The translations under genes and the position numbers were made by a program. A stretch of DNA of 64,000 nt from assembly GCA_905250115.1 (NCBI GenBank), contig CAJNOI010000067.1:254490-318489 (forward strand), read 5' to 3'. Below, one piece after another: positions 1-10,204 of the stretch (the first letter of the stretch is position 1; each line of letters begins with the position of its first letter). The notes beneath the pieces were generated by a model. It ran no database searches, had not been told where the DNA came from, and saw nothing but the letters and a program-made list of their open reading frames with translations. This DNA comes from Adineta steineri. Taxonomy: Eukaryota > Rotifera > Eurotatoria > Adinetida > Adinetidae.

Positions 1-540
1 AATCTTAGATAAAATTTAGAAACAGAGTATATGTGAAGATGAATCACTTTCAATAGAGAATCTAAAATTAATGTTCAGTGATTAGCAATTATCATTTACC
101 TTGTCTTGATTGATGAAATGATCGAGTGAATTATATAATTAGATATTAAGTACTGTCTTCATCTTTAGATTAATCTTTATTTCATGTTTGAAATATTTGT
201 ATAGGTTTGTCTTTTCTCTGACAGCATTTTTTACATAAAAAGATATGTGAATAAGAAACTGACGAAAAATTATTTTTATGTTGGTAAATTTAAGTAGAGC
301 ATTTGATTAGATATGAAATATAATTGAGAATAAAACCAAAATAAACTAAATAGGTGAATTTGTGTAAATTAATGGAGAACTAACAATTATTTGATAGTGA
401 ATTGTAAAAAACTTCCAGATTAATCACTCATTTTTCCATTAGTTCATGTTTCGTATCAATTCCAGTGATGAATGCTATACAGTTCTTTTATCACTTAAAT
501 ATACAGAGATGATTGAAAAAAAAATATCGTGCGCAATTCG
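1..540. other. AT-rich intergenic DNA
   Basis: No reading frame, repeat or splice-bounded exon that I can support. The stretch ends where homology to the region upstream of the second kelch gene begins, near 541. Confidence 0.5.
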
Positions 541-700
541 TTAATTTGATTGTCATATTCAGAGAACTATGAAAGACTTCATGAGAAGTTCACAATATTC
601 ATTCTATTAAATATCTTTCACGTATTGTTTGTAAAATTAACAGAACATCGAAAATCTCATCAGTCAGTGTAATTATCATCGTCGTCAATTTGAGACAAAC
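541..700 (+). repeat. Upstream part of the inverted kelch-gene duplication, left copy
   Basis: This stretch aligns, at roughly 70-75% by eye, with the reverse complement of about 40490-40660, including the shared words CAGAGAACTATG, GTTAAATATCTTTC-like text and TTTGAGACAAAC. It is the distal upstream part of a duplicated segment that also carries the kelch exons at 3184-4172 and 39221-40230. Whether it is exonic or regulatory is unknown. In this copy it is separated from the rest of the segment by a 2.2 kb insertion. Confidence 0.6.
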
Positions 701-779
701 ACCAATGTAATAATGTTGAGTATCTGTTTGTGTGTTACCGGGTCAATGGTTCAAAAAAATAAATCAGGCTCTTTATAGT

Positions 780-975
780 TTGAGTCCCTGAAATCAGTGG
801 AAATGGGTGAAATAGGGTAAACGTGGGTGATATATGGTAGAAGTGGTTAGATTAGGTGAAAATGGGTGAAATAAGTTAGAAGCGGGTTGAAAGTGGGTGA
901 TATACGGTAGAAGTGATTTGATAAGGTGGAAACGGATGAAATAGAGAAGGAATTGATGGAAGTGAATGAAATAGT
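780..975. repeat. Degenerate GGTGAAA/GTGGGTGA minisatellite
   Basis: The sequence consists of imperfect short units such as AAATGGGTGAAATAGGGTA and GGTGATATATGGTAGAAGTG. Related GTGGAAT/GTGGGTG text resumes at about 1732-1800 and 2773-2830, on either side of the two DNA transposons. All three belong to one minisatellite that was interrupted twice. I see no coding potential; the open frame on the minus strand here simply reflects the repeat. Confidence 0.6.
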
Positions 976-1137
976 GTAGTACGAAAGCGACTCTCTTTAG
1001 TTGTATCTTTATTCGAATGAATAATGAAAAACAGAGAAAAAGAAACAAAGAATGTGTATAACGAGAAACGAGATATGATGTGAGAGAATGTGAAGGCATA
1101 TAACGATATGACTGTAACACGTAGGAATCGGTATTAA

Positions 1138-1727
1138 CCCTCCGGTGATGTTTGTGGGCCCAAGAGACCCACAACAGTGGTTTTTTGTTTTTTTCTACTT
1201 TAAGATCTATGCAAATCGAAGCGATCTTTTCGCTAATCGTTAATCTGCTATTGACACATAAGGACCATATAAAATTTATTGCAAAATTATCAGCAGTGAA
1301 AAACTAGAGCGCGGATCCGTTTGGACCCCCTGACAACATTCGTGTTATATAGATGATTTTAATTCGTATTACATACGCCATCTGCTATTTCGAAGGTCTA
1401 TTTATTTAAGATTGATTAGTTTGTTGCTGCAAGTAAGAAATAATGTGTTTCTCTATCCTTATTTATCTATCGAAATATTTTCACCATTCTCTTAACTTTT
1501 CCTCACGATAATCGTAATCCTTTTTTTTCTTGAAAATTCAGCATGTTACGTACACTACAAGCGTATCAATGCATTACTGACTGAAAAGAGATCATGACAT
1601 GGACCTTGATCTATCTTATATAGTACATTACAGATGAAATTTCACGTTTTCCTTATGTATTTAGATGTGGGTCTACTTGGACCCACATACATCATTCGTG
1701 TGACAAAAAGCGAACATCACCGGAGGG
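1138..1727. mobile_element. piggyBac-like MITE (590 bp, TTAA flanks)
   Basis: A 15 bp perfect terminal inverted repeat, CCCTCCGGTGATGTT at the left and its complement at the right, is flanked on both sides by TTAA (1134-1137 and 1728-1731). Just inside each end is a second inverted motif, GTGGGYCCAAGWAGACCCAC-like. CCC termini with a TTAA target duplication are typical of piggyBac transposons. The element has no transposase, so it is non-autonomous. It sits inside the minisatellite that interrupts the left kelch duplication. Confidence 0.85.
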
Positions 1728-1803
1728 TTAATCAGTGGAATAGGGACAGAGCGGGTGGATGTGAATGGGAATGTGTGTTAGTCGGTGGAATAGGTTTGGA
1801 GTA

Positions 1804-2770
1804 CCCAGTGAAAAATGACCATGAAAAAAAACGGTAGAAAACGCATTCGTAAAAACATGGAAACTGATCCTGCATTAGGAAAACGCTTTCTGCAGTTTAA
1901 CGAAAGCATTCATTAATGGCAAAAAAATGTTTAGTATTTAGTGGAACGCATTCTTTGCCGTTCCATATTATTATATGGCGCTTTCTTCTCGATTCAAAAA
2001 TCGTTCTTCGACTGATCAGAAAGCGTTCTAGCCCGTTCCAAAACCTAGTGGAATGAGTTTTTTATCATTCTTTCCTGGAACGATTAGAATTGGATTCCAT
2101 TAAAATGAGATCGTTTTCTTTGACGTTCCTTAAAAAAACGTCTGCGAACGAATTCTTTGAACTGATAAATGCATTCCAGATAACCAAATATTATTCCTAA
2201 CAAGAGTAGAATGAATCCGTCGCCGTTCTCTAAATTATGGAACACTTTCATCTAAATTTAACGCCAGTTTTGGGTTCAAAACTGCCTATCCTGAAGTACG
2301 ATATATTAAAATTAATATAAAAAATGGAAGAACATTCGCTAGGTTGTACTTCCCAGCTGACAAACTCAATTTTCAAAAAAAATATTTCATGTCATAATTT
2401 CTATAGTTCAAGCTACAAAAAAATCTGAGCACGCCATTGGATAGAGCTCGTAAAGTTGCATTGGGAGAGGTGTCTCGACGAATCTTGTACTTACTTCTCT
2501 TTGAAGATTATTGTAGAGAATGTGCATGTAGATGATAATTATCGGAAACGCTTTCCAGAAAAATAAATGCTCTTTTTTCCTGAAAAAGAGCGTTCCAGAA
2601 ACAGTGGAATGTGTTCTTGACCGTTCCAGAAACAGTGGAATGCGTTCTTGACCGTTCGATGTTGGAACACGTTCCAAATTTTGTGAAACGCTTTTTTTTC
2701 TTAAAAAAAGCTGACTTTTGTTTTGGAACGTGTTCTATACCGTTATTTTCAATGATTATTTTTCACTGGG
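1804..2770. mobile_element. TA-flanked MITE (967 bp), Tc1/mariner-type
   Basis: Terminal inverted repeats of about 45 bp begin CCCAGTGAAAAAT at both ends and stay similar as far as the AACGGTA..GAACRC..TTC text. Each end is flanked by TA (1802-1803 and 2771-2772), the usual Tc1/mariner target duplication. The interior is full of GTTCCA/GGAACG words, including two tandem 31 bp units at 2591-2652. There is no transposase frame. The minisatellite continues immediately to the right. Confidence 0.8.
2591..2652. repeat. Two tandem 31 bp units inside the TA MITE
   Basis: Two consecutive copies begin CGTTCCAGAAACAGTGGAAT and end GTTCTTGAC. They differ at one position, GTG versus GCG. Confidence 0.8.
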
Positions 2771-3183
2771 TAGGTGAGAGAGAGTGAAAATGGTTGGAAG
2801 TGGATGGCATATAATGAGAGTGGGTGGTGTGGTTTTCAAACGCATCTTTGATAGTGGGCTTGCCTCTTGTGAGAGACAGTGTTATTGGAGAAAACTGCCG
2901 TTCAGTTTGCATGAGTCTCTGCTAGTCTTTTGTGTATTTGATCGAGATAAGAGAGGAAATAGAAAAGATAAGAAACTGAATATGTATTACTGATATGTGA
3001 AGAGGTTTTGTGTAATATATTTGACTTCTATTCTCGGTCCATATAAGTTAGAGGTGATATAAAATAGACATATCAAAACATATTGTTTTTAGAATAATGA
3101 AAAATAATGTACAAGAAAAATAAATGTTGAGTGTTTGATTATCGAATGTTGTATAGTTTATTATACAAGAATGTAACTTCTAG

Positions 3184-4172
3184 GATGGCTTTCTACTGGC
3201 AATATGACTAGTGCACGATCTGCTCACACTGCATCTGTATTATCAAATGGAAAAGTATTAGTAGCTGGTGGAAGCATTGTTTATACTGGTGCTTTAAGTA
3301 CTGCTGAATTGTATAATCCATCAACAGGTACTTGGACAACTACAGGTAGCATGATGTATTATCGAGAGTTGCACACAGCATCTGCATTATCCAATGGAAA
3401 AGTATTAGTTACTGGTGGATGGAATATTGAAGATTTAAATACTGCTGAACTGTACGATCCATCGACAGGCTTTTGGGCAACTACTGGTAACATGGAGACT
3501 GCACGAGTTTATCACACAGCATCTGTATTATCAAATGGAAAAGTATTAGTTACTGGTGGAACGTCTGGTGGTGTTTTTAATAGTGCTGAGCTGTATGATC
3601 CATCAACAGGTACTTGGACAGCTACTGGTAACATGACTACTGCACGAGAATATCACAAAGCGTCTGTGTTATCAAATGGAAAAGTATTAGTTACTGGTGG
3701 AGCGTATCTTGATGTTTTAAATAGTGCTGAACTGTATAATCCATCAACAGGTACTTGGACAACTACTGGCAACATGAATAATGCACGATATTCTCACACA
3801 GCATCTGTATTATCAAATGGAAAAGTGTTAGTTACTGGTGGATCATATATTACTGGTAATTTAAATAGTGCTGAATTATATGATCCATCAACAGGTACTT
3901 GGACAATTACTAGTAACATGACGACTGCACGAGAACATCACACAGCATCTGTATTATCGAATGGAAAAGTATTAGTAGCTGGCGGATACGATACAGGTAG
4001 GATTTTTGATAGTGCTGAATTGTATGATCCATCAACAGGTACTTGGACAACTACTAGTAACATGAATAATGCACGAAGTACTCACACAGCATCTGTATTA
4101 TCCAATGGAAAAGTATTAGTTACTGGTGGAGGGAATAGTATGATTCCTTTAAATAGTGCAGAATTATATTAA
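3184..4172 (+). CDS. Kelch-repeat beta-propeller exon (left paralogue)
   Basis: This is the last exon of a kelch-type gene; earlier exons were not found. The acceptor AACTTCTAG precedes 3184. The first two bases complete a Gly codon of a phase-1 junction, and the reading then starts W-L-S-T-G-N-M. Seven repeats of about 47 residues each carry HTASVLSNGK-VLVTGG and SAELYDPSTGTWTTTGNM, the diglycine and aromatic pattern of kelch blades, consistent with one seven-bladed propeller. It ends with LNSAELY and TAA. By analogy with the complete gene at 10205-12571 the product would be a type II membrane protein with an extracellular propeller. The exon and both flanks match the minus-strand copy at 39221-40230. 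If no 5' exon exists, this copy is a non-expressed duplicate. Confidence 0.75.
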
Positions 4173-4302
4173 TTATTTCGAACAAATTAACTTTCAGTTG
4201 TCTTATTCTTTTTCTTACAAGTAGTCTACATTTCAAACAATATTTTAGTTAGAACAATTGTCGTTTTATTATTGGCTTGAACCATTTCCTTCAATATTTT
4301 GT
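4173..4302. other. Conserved 3' flank of kelch gene
   Basis: The first ~100 bases (TTATTTCGAACAAATTAAC..., then TTTAGTTAGAACAATT) align with the 3' flanks of the other two kelch genes, which lie on the minus strand at about 10030-10204 and 39110-39220. The flank was therefore duplicated with the exon. Confidence 0.7.
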
Positions 4303-4770
4303 CTATATTATCATACACTTTAATATTCGATTCCAAATAAAAAAAAATATTTTTGTTTTCTTACTCTTCAAGATTAATTTATCGGAATGAATAAAACTTA
4401 CAAATGACGTGATAACTTTAATTATTCTTTGAAATTTTCTCTTACGAGGGAAGTTCACCAGGTGATACCCTCCTTTTAAGCTCATAGAGTAGAGAAAAAC
4501 TTCAAAAGGTTTCGCGCCATTGCTACTCCTGTCCTGAGCAACAGGGTTTAGAAGTTTCTCTAAAAGTAAGATTTTATCGTATTTTTTAGAAAATGTTTTT
4601 TCCATATTTCCGTTGTGAAATATTTTTATAGGTTGTTTTTTTTCAAATTCATCGCAGCTATAGTTACTATTTGTAAAGAGATCAACTTCACGTTGCTTAA
4701 CCGTGGCCTGCCCTTTGGCTTCTTCACGGACCATTTTAGAAAAATTTAATTTTTTTGAACTATGAGACAT
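4303..4770 (-). CDS. Hypothetical ORF, 155 aa
   Basis: The frame is open and begins MSHSSKKLNFSKMVREEAKG. It is Lys-rich and basic, with no signal peptide and only a weakly hydrophobic C-terminus (KTKIFFFIWNRILKCMII). I do not recognise a family. It converges on the kelch exon. The length is above chance for this composition, and the middle (about 80-115) looks protein-like. The C-terminal third could be intron read-through. It may be an exon of a larger gene or a decayed element. Confidence 0.25.
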   Translation of the reverse strand: MSHSSKKLNFSKMVREEAKGQATVKQREVDLFTNSNYSCDEFEKKQPIKIFHNGNMEKTFSKKYDKILLLEKLLNPVAQDRSSNGAKPFEVFLYSMSLKGGYHLVNFPRKRKFQRIIKVITSFVSFIHSDKLILKSKKTKIFFFIWNRILKCMII

Positions 4771-5260
4771 TTAGAGACAGATTTGATATCAGCTGAAAGT
4801 CACTCTATTGTACACTTCAAGTCAACAATCTCAATCTAGTCTCTATCATAAAAATGATTTTTTTTATGTTCGCTGAATTTATAATGTTATGGCACGCACT
4901 ATAATTCATAAGAAAGATGTGTTTGTTGGATTTGGTTTTAACTTTTCCTGCATATTAGGAACGGATGTGGGTGTCGATTTAGAAAAAAGACATCCACACC
5001 TACACCCACCCTCAAGATTTTAATCGGAGTATTTTTTCGTATTGGTTTCATTTTATTCTTACTGTCGAAGAACAATTGGAGTGGGCGTAGATTGAGGGAT
5101 TACAGGCACGAACACCCATATCCATTCCTTGTTGAGAACCTACTGATGAATCCGACGGAAACAACATATTGGGCGGGTGTAAGTGTATATGGAGTGAAGA
5201 CGATTTCAATCCATACCCTCAAAATGGTTTTTTCATAAATGACATTCGATTTTTTCGAAA
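4771..5260. other. Intergenic DNA with one telomere-like hairpin
   Basis: Apart from the hairpin at 4973-5016 and a TATGGGTGT-rich patch near 5105-5210, I see nothing that can be supported. Confidence 0.4.
4973..5016. repeat. Telomere-like GGTGTGG hairpin
   Basis: GGATGTGGGTGTCGATTT is followed within ~10 bases by CATCCACACCTACACCCACCCTCAAG. The arms are complementary and made of TGTGGG-type units. It belongs to the dispersed hairpin family listed in the findings. Confidence 0.7.
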
Positions 5261-5559
5261 CTGCAAGGGGGAAACACCAGAATTCATGAATCCATTTGAA
5301 TCCACTTGAGTCCACGTGAATCCATTCGAATTCACTTGAATTCACTCTGTTATGAAAGTCTTAAAATTATAAAAATATGGGTAAAAAACTGAGCTCGACG
5401 TGTAAACTCGAAATTTCGAGCTCACTTACGAATCCACATTTTATCGCTCAGTTGCGGTCTGTACGTCTAGATTCGGATTGATCTCACATGTTTTCCATAA
5501 AAACTAATTAGATAAACATCAGTATATATTTAAGATTAAATGAAATACCATTTTTTACT

Positions 5560-5745
5560 TCCGGTAATTAATTAAATATTTCTAATTACTTCTGAAAGCT
5601 AATAAAACACTTCTAATCATTTCCGAAAGTAATTACAGGGATTTCATTAATTATCTAAAGCAATTAGAATCATCTCATTAATTACCTGAGGTAATTACAG
5701 GTATTGCATCAATTACCGAACGTAATTAGAAGTGTATATCCGATT
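5560..5745. repeat. Degenerate TAATTAC palindromic repeat tract
   Basis: Several imperfect units of about 25-30 bases contain TAATTACYTSARGTAATTA-like palindromes (for example TAATTACCTGAGGTAATTA near 5680). This is satellite-like; no coding potential was seen. Confidence 0.5.
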
Positions 5746-5853
5746 AGTGATACTGATTAGCAGTAGTTTTAGAAATCCTAAGCACTTAAATGATAAATTT
5801 TGATATAAGATTATGATGCACTGCTTTTCGTGGTAAAGTGTGAAGTAGATCTA

Positions 5854-6243
5854 GGACAGCTCACAGTTCCAAGTTCAGAGGAACTGGTCAAAAGAACTAC
5901 CAATACAGTTCTTTTGAAAGAAACTGATCTGTGCCAACAGTCCTTTGACAAGAACTGAACTGTATCGACAGTTCTTTGTCAGAAATTGAACTATTCTAAC
6001 CATTCTTCGATAGGAACTTATCTGTGCCAAAACTCATTTATTCAATACGAATTAAAATATTTCTTGAAGAGATATTTCAATTTGAAAAGTCATCATAAAA
6101 CTCGTCAAAAAAAGTCACAGTTTGTATTGAAAAAATAAGTTTTGAAGCTGACCAGTTACCATGAAAGAACTGGTGACACAGATCAGTTCCTGTCAAAAGA
6201 ACTATTATACAGTTCCAAAGAGCGGACTAATATGGAACTGTCC
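5854..6243. mobile_element. TA-flanked MITE (390 bp) with GGACAG ends
   Basis: The ends GGACAG and CTGTCC are each flanked by TA (5852-5853 and 6244-6245). The interior repeats AGTTCTTTTGAC and GAACTG many times on both strands, and the subterminal regions match in inverted orientation (CAGTTCC and GGAACTG). There is no coding capacity. Confidence 0.65.
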
Positions 6244-6251
6244 TACCATTA

Positions 6252-6409
6252 GGGGTGAGTCATTTAACTTAACGCTTTATATAAAGTATTGAGTTTTTTC
6301 ATTAAAAATCAAAGCTTAATATTAAGCGTTAAGTAAACATTTAATGCTTAATATTAAGTATTAAGTGAAAACACTTAATTAAGTGGAATTAAATTAAGTG
6401 ACTCACCCC
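6252..6409. mobile_element. 158 bp palindromic MITE, ends TAGGGGTGAGTCA
   Basis: The left end TAGGGGTGAGTCATTTAAC and the right end, reverse complemented as TAGGGGTGAGTCACTTAAT, form a near-perfect terminal inverted repeat. The AT-rich core is made of AACGCTTAATATTAAGCG-like palindromes. The terminal TAGGGGTG resembles hAT ends, but no clean 8 bp duplication is seen. TA is present on both sides (6250-6251 and 6410-6411). Confidence 0.7.
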
Positions 6410-6812
6410 TAGTCCTCCTCCCAGTGTGACGTGACATGAGATAAACTCGAAATTCTGAGTTTACGACGATTCCAGTACACTTTTTTTGGCGTAAAATATA
6501 TACATAAACAGACTGCTTGTTGGCTATCAACTGGTGAAAAAATTAAAATGTCAAACAATTGACTGCTTCGAGTACGACAGATTCGTAAAGAAAGATAATG
6601 TATGTTTGTATCCGAATCAAAATTTATAAAAATTTCATACAATAGTACACGATACAAACAAATAAATAGTAGTATCGAATTTTTATAATGAATTTCAGAA
6701 AAATGGAAAATCATCTGACGAAATTTTATGTGACTTCACGTGAATCCGCTTGAATCCAGTTGAATCCAAGGAACTGGATTCTGCTGTTTCCCTCTTGTTA
6801 TTGAAACACTTT

Positions 6813-8290
6813 TGTTACAAAACGACTTCGAAGTCAGTTCATAAATGGCATAAATAACTATATCTGTAAATAACAACAGATGATCTAAAACAAAATCTAT
6901 CATCATATCAGATATACGAACTAATGAGAATGATGATGAGGATGTTGATAAGGTAAACAAAATACTTACATTCAATTTACCTAGTTTTTACATGAGCATA
7001 TATTTTAACGAAAGAGAATCAACAATAAGACAATCTCTATTTAATATTTCTTTACGATTAGTAATTATCTCATTGTTAGTCTTAAATTTATCAATTCAAG
7101 CCACTACAAAAAAAATCAATTTGATTAGTGCAGAATATCTATTGAGAGGTTCTGTTGAAATATCAGAGCAAAACTATACATAGATGTACTTTTTTTTCGT
7201 CATATTAATTCATTTTACAAAGTATGAAACGATTCAACTTTGATTTTAAGATTCTTTAGGAGCCTTGGTTTTACATACGCACGCCTAATCTGTCTAGAAG
7301 CAACCAATCCAAAAATAAGAGTAAATTGATAGCAATGGGAAACATTGGGATAAAATCATAATAAGTAGAGAGAAGATTCGCTTATTAAATGTCGATTGAT
7401 GCAATATAATGTTCTCTTTCAACACATGGTTGTTTCACAAGTGTTGGGTATCTACATAACAAAATAATACTATTACAAACCATCTTCAGTTTCTATGAAA
7501 CTTGCTTATAGTATGTTGTTCTCGCCCATGCTGCTATTTACAAATAGAACTCACAGAGCTCTATCAAATAGACTCAGCTTGAGCAGAGATTGATTTGTTA
7601 TTCTCATGTCTGTTCCAGAAATAATGCGTTTCTCAATACGATCAGTATAAAAAAATAAAACAGTTTTAAGACAGTAAAGCGTTTTCTCCTGTTTATTCTT
7701 CAAGATATTAATTTTAACTTTTTCTGAAACTATCCCTAATAAAAAACGCTCAACAAATCATTGTATCAGGCCTCATCGAAAAATATATTATTTAATATAG
7801 AAAACAAAATTGATGAACATTATATGACTATTTTGATCCAAGCTACTATTTTTGAAAAAAGGATTAAATTCCATAACGGCTAATATTTTTTCGAATAACT
7901 TCACTTTACCTTAAAGGAAAATCGATAATATTTATATCGATAGTAGATCTGGATTGTCTCTATTTACAGTAAAAATATTAATAAATTTCTCGATTGGATA
8001 TTAATTAATATATCCGCCATGATTGCAGAGTTAATAGCAAATGTAACTAGAATGAAAAAAGCGTTCTATATGTGTATTAATATTTTAGAAAAACATTTTC
8101 ATCGTATATGAAACTTCATCCTTTATAAAAATCTATGATTATATTTTGTAATGTGTTGGTATAAATAAATGAAGATAACAACAATGATGATGTTAAAATT
8201 CTGTTCTACTTTGCTATGCTTATCATAATGATATACGAAGATTCTTTTACAGCAAAAAATTCACCATAAAAATAAAATAAATTCTAATAT
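6813..8290. other. Gene-poor AT-rich stretch
   Basis: The only coding hint is a 63-residue open frame at 6992-7183 (+). It has a hydrophobic stretch (RLVIISLLVLNLSIQA) that could be a signal peptide or a chance low-complexity frame. I give it little weight. Nothing else can be supported. Confidence 0.35.
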
Positions 8291-8299
8291 GTATTACAA

Positions 8300-8745
8300 T
8301 TCTTTGTATTTTTATTAAAACAAATAAAACAATTGAACTGTGTTCATCATCACAAATACAATGTATGGATGAAAATCGATTAAATTGTAATAATTCATTA
8401 TTATTTTTAATAGATTTTCAATGTGTTTCAGCAGTATTTCCTAGAACTAATACACAAGAACAATTTAATTCAACAATGCGTATTCCTTTTTCATCCAAAC
8501 AACATAATACTAAAATAAATATTTCATCAGCAAAAACTCCACCTATTATGGCATCATCTTAGTCAGCAGCAGCAACATATTATAATATGTCAAAGGGTGA
8601 TATTGGTTGGGGTTATTTTTGGTATGATGTATCTGATCAAGCCATTCGAATAGATTACTATCCAACATATCCTTTTTGTACAATTATATGAAGTTGATGT
8701 AGATGTTAATTATATTCCATGTAGTGTGCTTTTGTATGCAGGATA
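8300..8745 (+). pseudogene. Decayed secreted cysteine-containing protein gene
   Basis: One frame runs from a hydrophobic leader-like segment (ICITILCIF) through a Cys-containing region (MDENRLNCNNS...DFQCVSAVF) and a linker (ISSAKTPPIMASS) to an in-frame TAG at 8560-8562. It continues in the same frame as SAAATYYNMSKGDIGWGYFW and YDVSDQAIRIDYYPTYP. The apparent continuation, LFVQLYEVDVDVNYIPCSVL, is displaced by one base near 8675. The product has the look of a small secreted protein. I considered ependymin-like proteins because of the aromatic/IRIDYY pattern, but I cannot assign the family. Two lesions suggest a pseudogene, unless unseen splicing removes them. Confidence 0.5.
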
Positions 8746-8749
8746 AAAT

Positions 8750-9740
8750 TATTCTTAACTCATTGGTTACGGGGCACACATATTATCGTCATCATAATAT
8801 TATTTAGGCTCCATCGAAAAGACTCCTCTTTTTCTCTTATATTGGCAACATTATTGTGTCATCATTCCGTATAGTTATGTGTATATTCGTGTGCTCTCCC
8901 TTGTGTTTTGGCGCACCTGCTTTTCACATTCTGCTTCATTTTGGTATATTCTGACGTATTGCCTCTTTTTTCTTTTTCAATGCACTTTCTCGTATGAATA
9001 AAATTGTCGATTATAAACAAGAAGCGCCTTACCCCTGTCGATATATATATATATATATATTCTCACAAAAATAATTCTTATTATTCAGATCTATTACGTA
9101 AAAGTTTTCGCTGAATATGGCAACATCTACAAATAATGATTCTTATGAAATCTAATAGGAAATATTGTACGAAGATCTTGTACAGTTTGTAGTCATAGAA
9201 GCAGATGTGAGAGAAAGCGTACCGACACATACCATCAGTGTGATATTCGAAGACTATTATACTCTGAAATATTTCCGAACACTTTCATATGCTAATAAAA
9301 TTTATTCGAGACTGTTTTGGAGCGAAAAACAAAAAATCCATCTTAATAAAAAAACCCTCAACCAAAGGGCCCAAGACACAGTCATATAGTTGCATACTCT
9401 ATACAATAAATTAAAATGGCGAAGAAAAAGTAGATCTGTGTACAGTTCTGTCTTCATATTTTAACGACACTTCTCTGTCGATATTCTGTGCTAATTAGTT
9501 AGATTGTTTTCGAGTGGCTTGAATTGATAAGTTTAAGACTAACAAATGAGATAATTACTAATAATAAAGAAATATTAAGTAGAAACTGTCCTATTGTCTA
9601 TTCTCTTTCGTTAAAATATATGGTTATATAAAAATAAGATAAGTTGAATGAAAGTATTTTGTTTAACTCATTAGTTCGTATATCGGATACACTTATAGAT
9701 TGTCTTTTAGATTATTTGTTGTTGTTGTTTACAAATATAT
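8750..9740. other. Intergenic DNA with weak ORF and AT microsatellite
   Basis: Contains an (AT)10 run at 9041-9060 and a 74-residue open frame at 9165-9389. The latter extends upstream in frame to an ATG near 9117 only across two consecutive stops, so it is more likely a remnant than a gene. It has no recognisable family. Confidence 0.35.
9041..9060. repeat. (AT)10 microsatellite
   Basis: Twenty bases of perfect AT dinucleotide repeat. Confidence 0.95.
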
Positions 9741-10204
9741 TTTTATCTATGTCATTCATGAACTTAGCTCTAAGCCTTTTTGTTAATGAAATGTGCCAAT
9801 GATGATGCATCCTAAATTCGATGGATACTATCAAAACAATTAAATATTATGAAATACGACATTGTAAAACTAAGAGAACATATTTGAAAGGATAATTAAA
9901 GTTGTTGAAACAATTGTAACTTTTGTCAATCATAATAAAATAATTTATAAGAGCAGAAAAGAAGATATATTTTTTATTTGGGATCGAAGATTAAAGTAAG
10001 TGGTAATTCAATAAAAACATAGAAGGAAACAGTTCGCGGACGTCATAAAATGAGAATTCTTCTAACTAAAGTATTGTTTGAAATTAGGACTACTTGCAAG
10101 CAAAAGAATAAGATAACTGAAAGTTACTTTGTTTGAAATAATTAATATAATTCTGCACTACTTAAAGCACCATTATTATTCTCTTCGCCAGCAATTAAAA
10201 CTAA
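9741..10204 (-). other. Truncated last kelch blade and duplicated 3' flank
   Basis: About 60 bases after the TGA continue the final blade, ending SSAELY-TAA near 10143. The remainder aligns with 38840-39220 downstream of the right-hand kelch gene (shared ACTAAGAGAACAT, TTGAAAGGATAATT and GTTCGCG). These two genes therefore share about 450 bp of 3' flank. Confidence 0.7.

Larger units (their letters stand above)
5265..6812. mobile_element. Possible older transposon bounded by GAATCCA-rich inverted arms
   Basis: The left arm (5265-5345) reads CAAGGGGGAAACACCAGAATTC and then degenerate GAATCCACTTGA units. The right arm (6725-6812), reverse complemented, reads CAAGAGGGAAACAGCAGAATCC and then the same kind of units. 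The arms face each other with the GAATCCA repeats inward. Between them lie TAATTAC-rich repeats and two smaller MITEs. This could be one degenerate foldback element hit by later insertions, but no target duplication is visible. Confidence 0.4.

Noticed and set aside
794-1174. 126-residue minus-strand frame rich in His, Phe and Tyr
   Set aside because: It is produced by the GGTGAAA minisatellite and runs into the piggyBac-like MITE end.
2408-2677. 89-residue minus-strand frame
   Set aside because: It lies inside the TA-flanked MITE and reads its GGAACG repeats.
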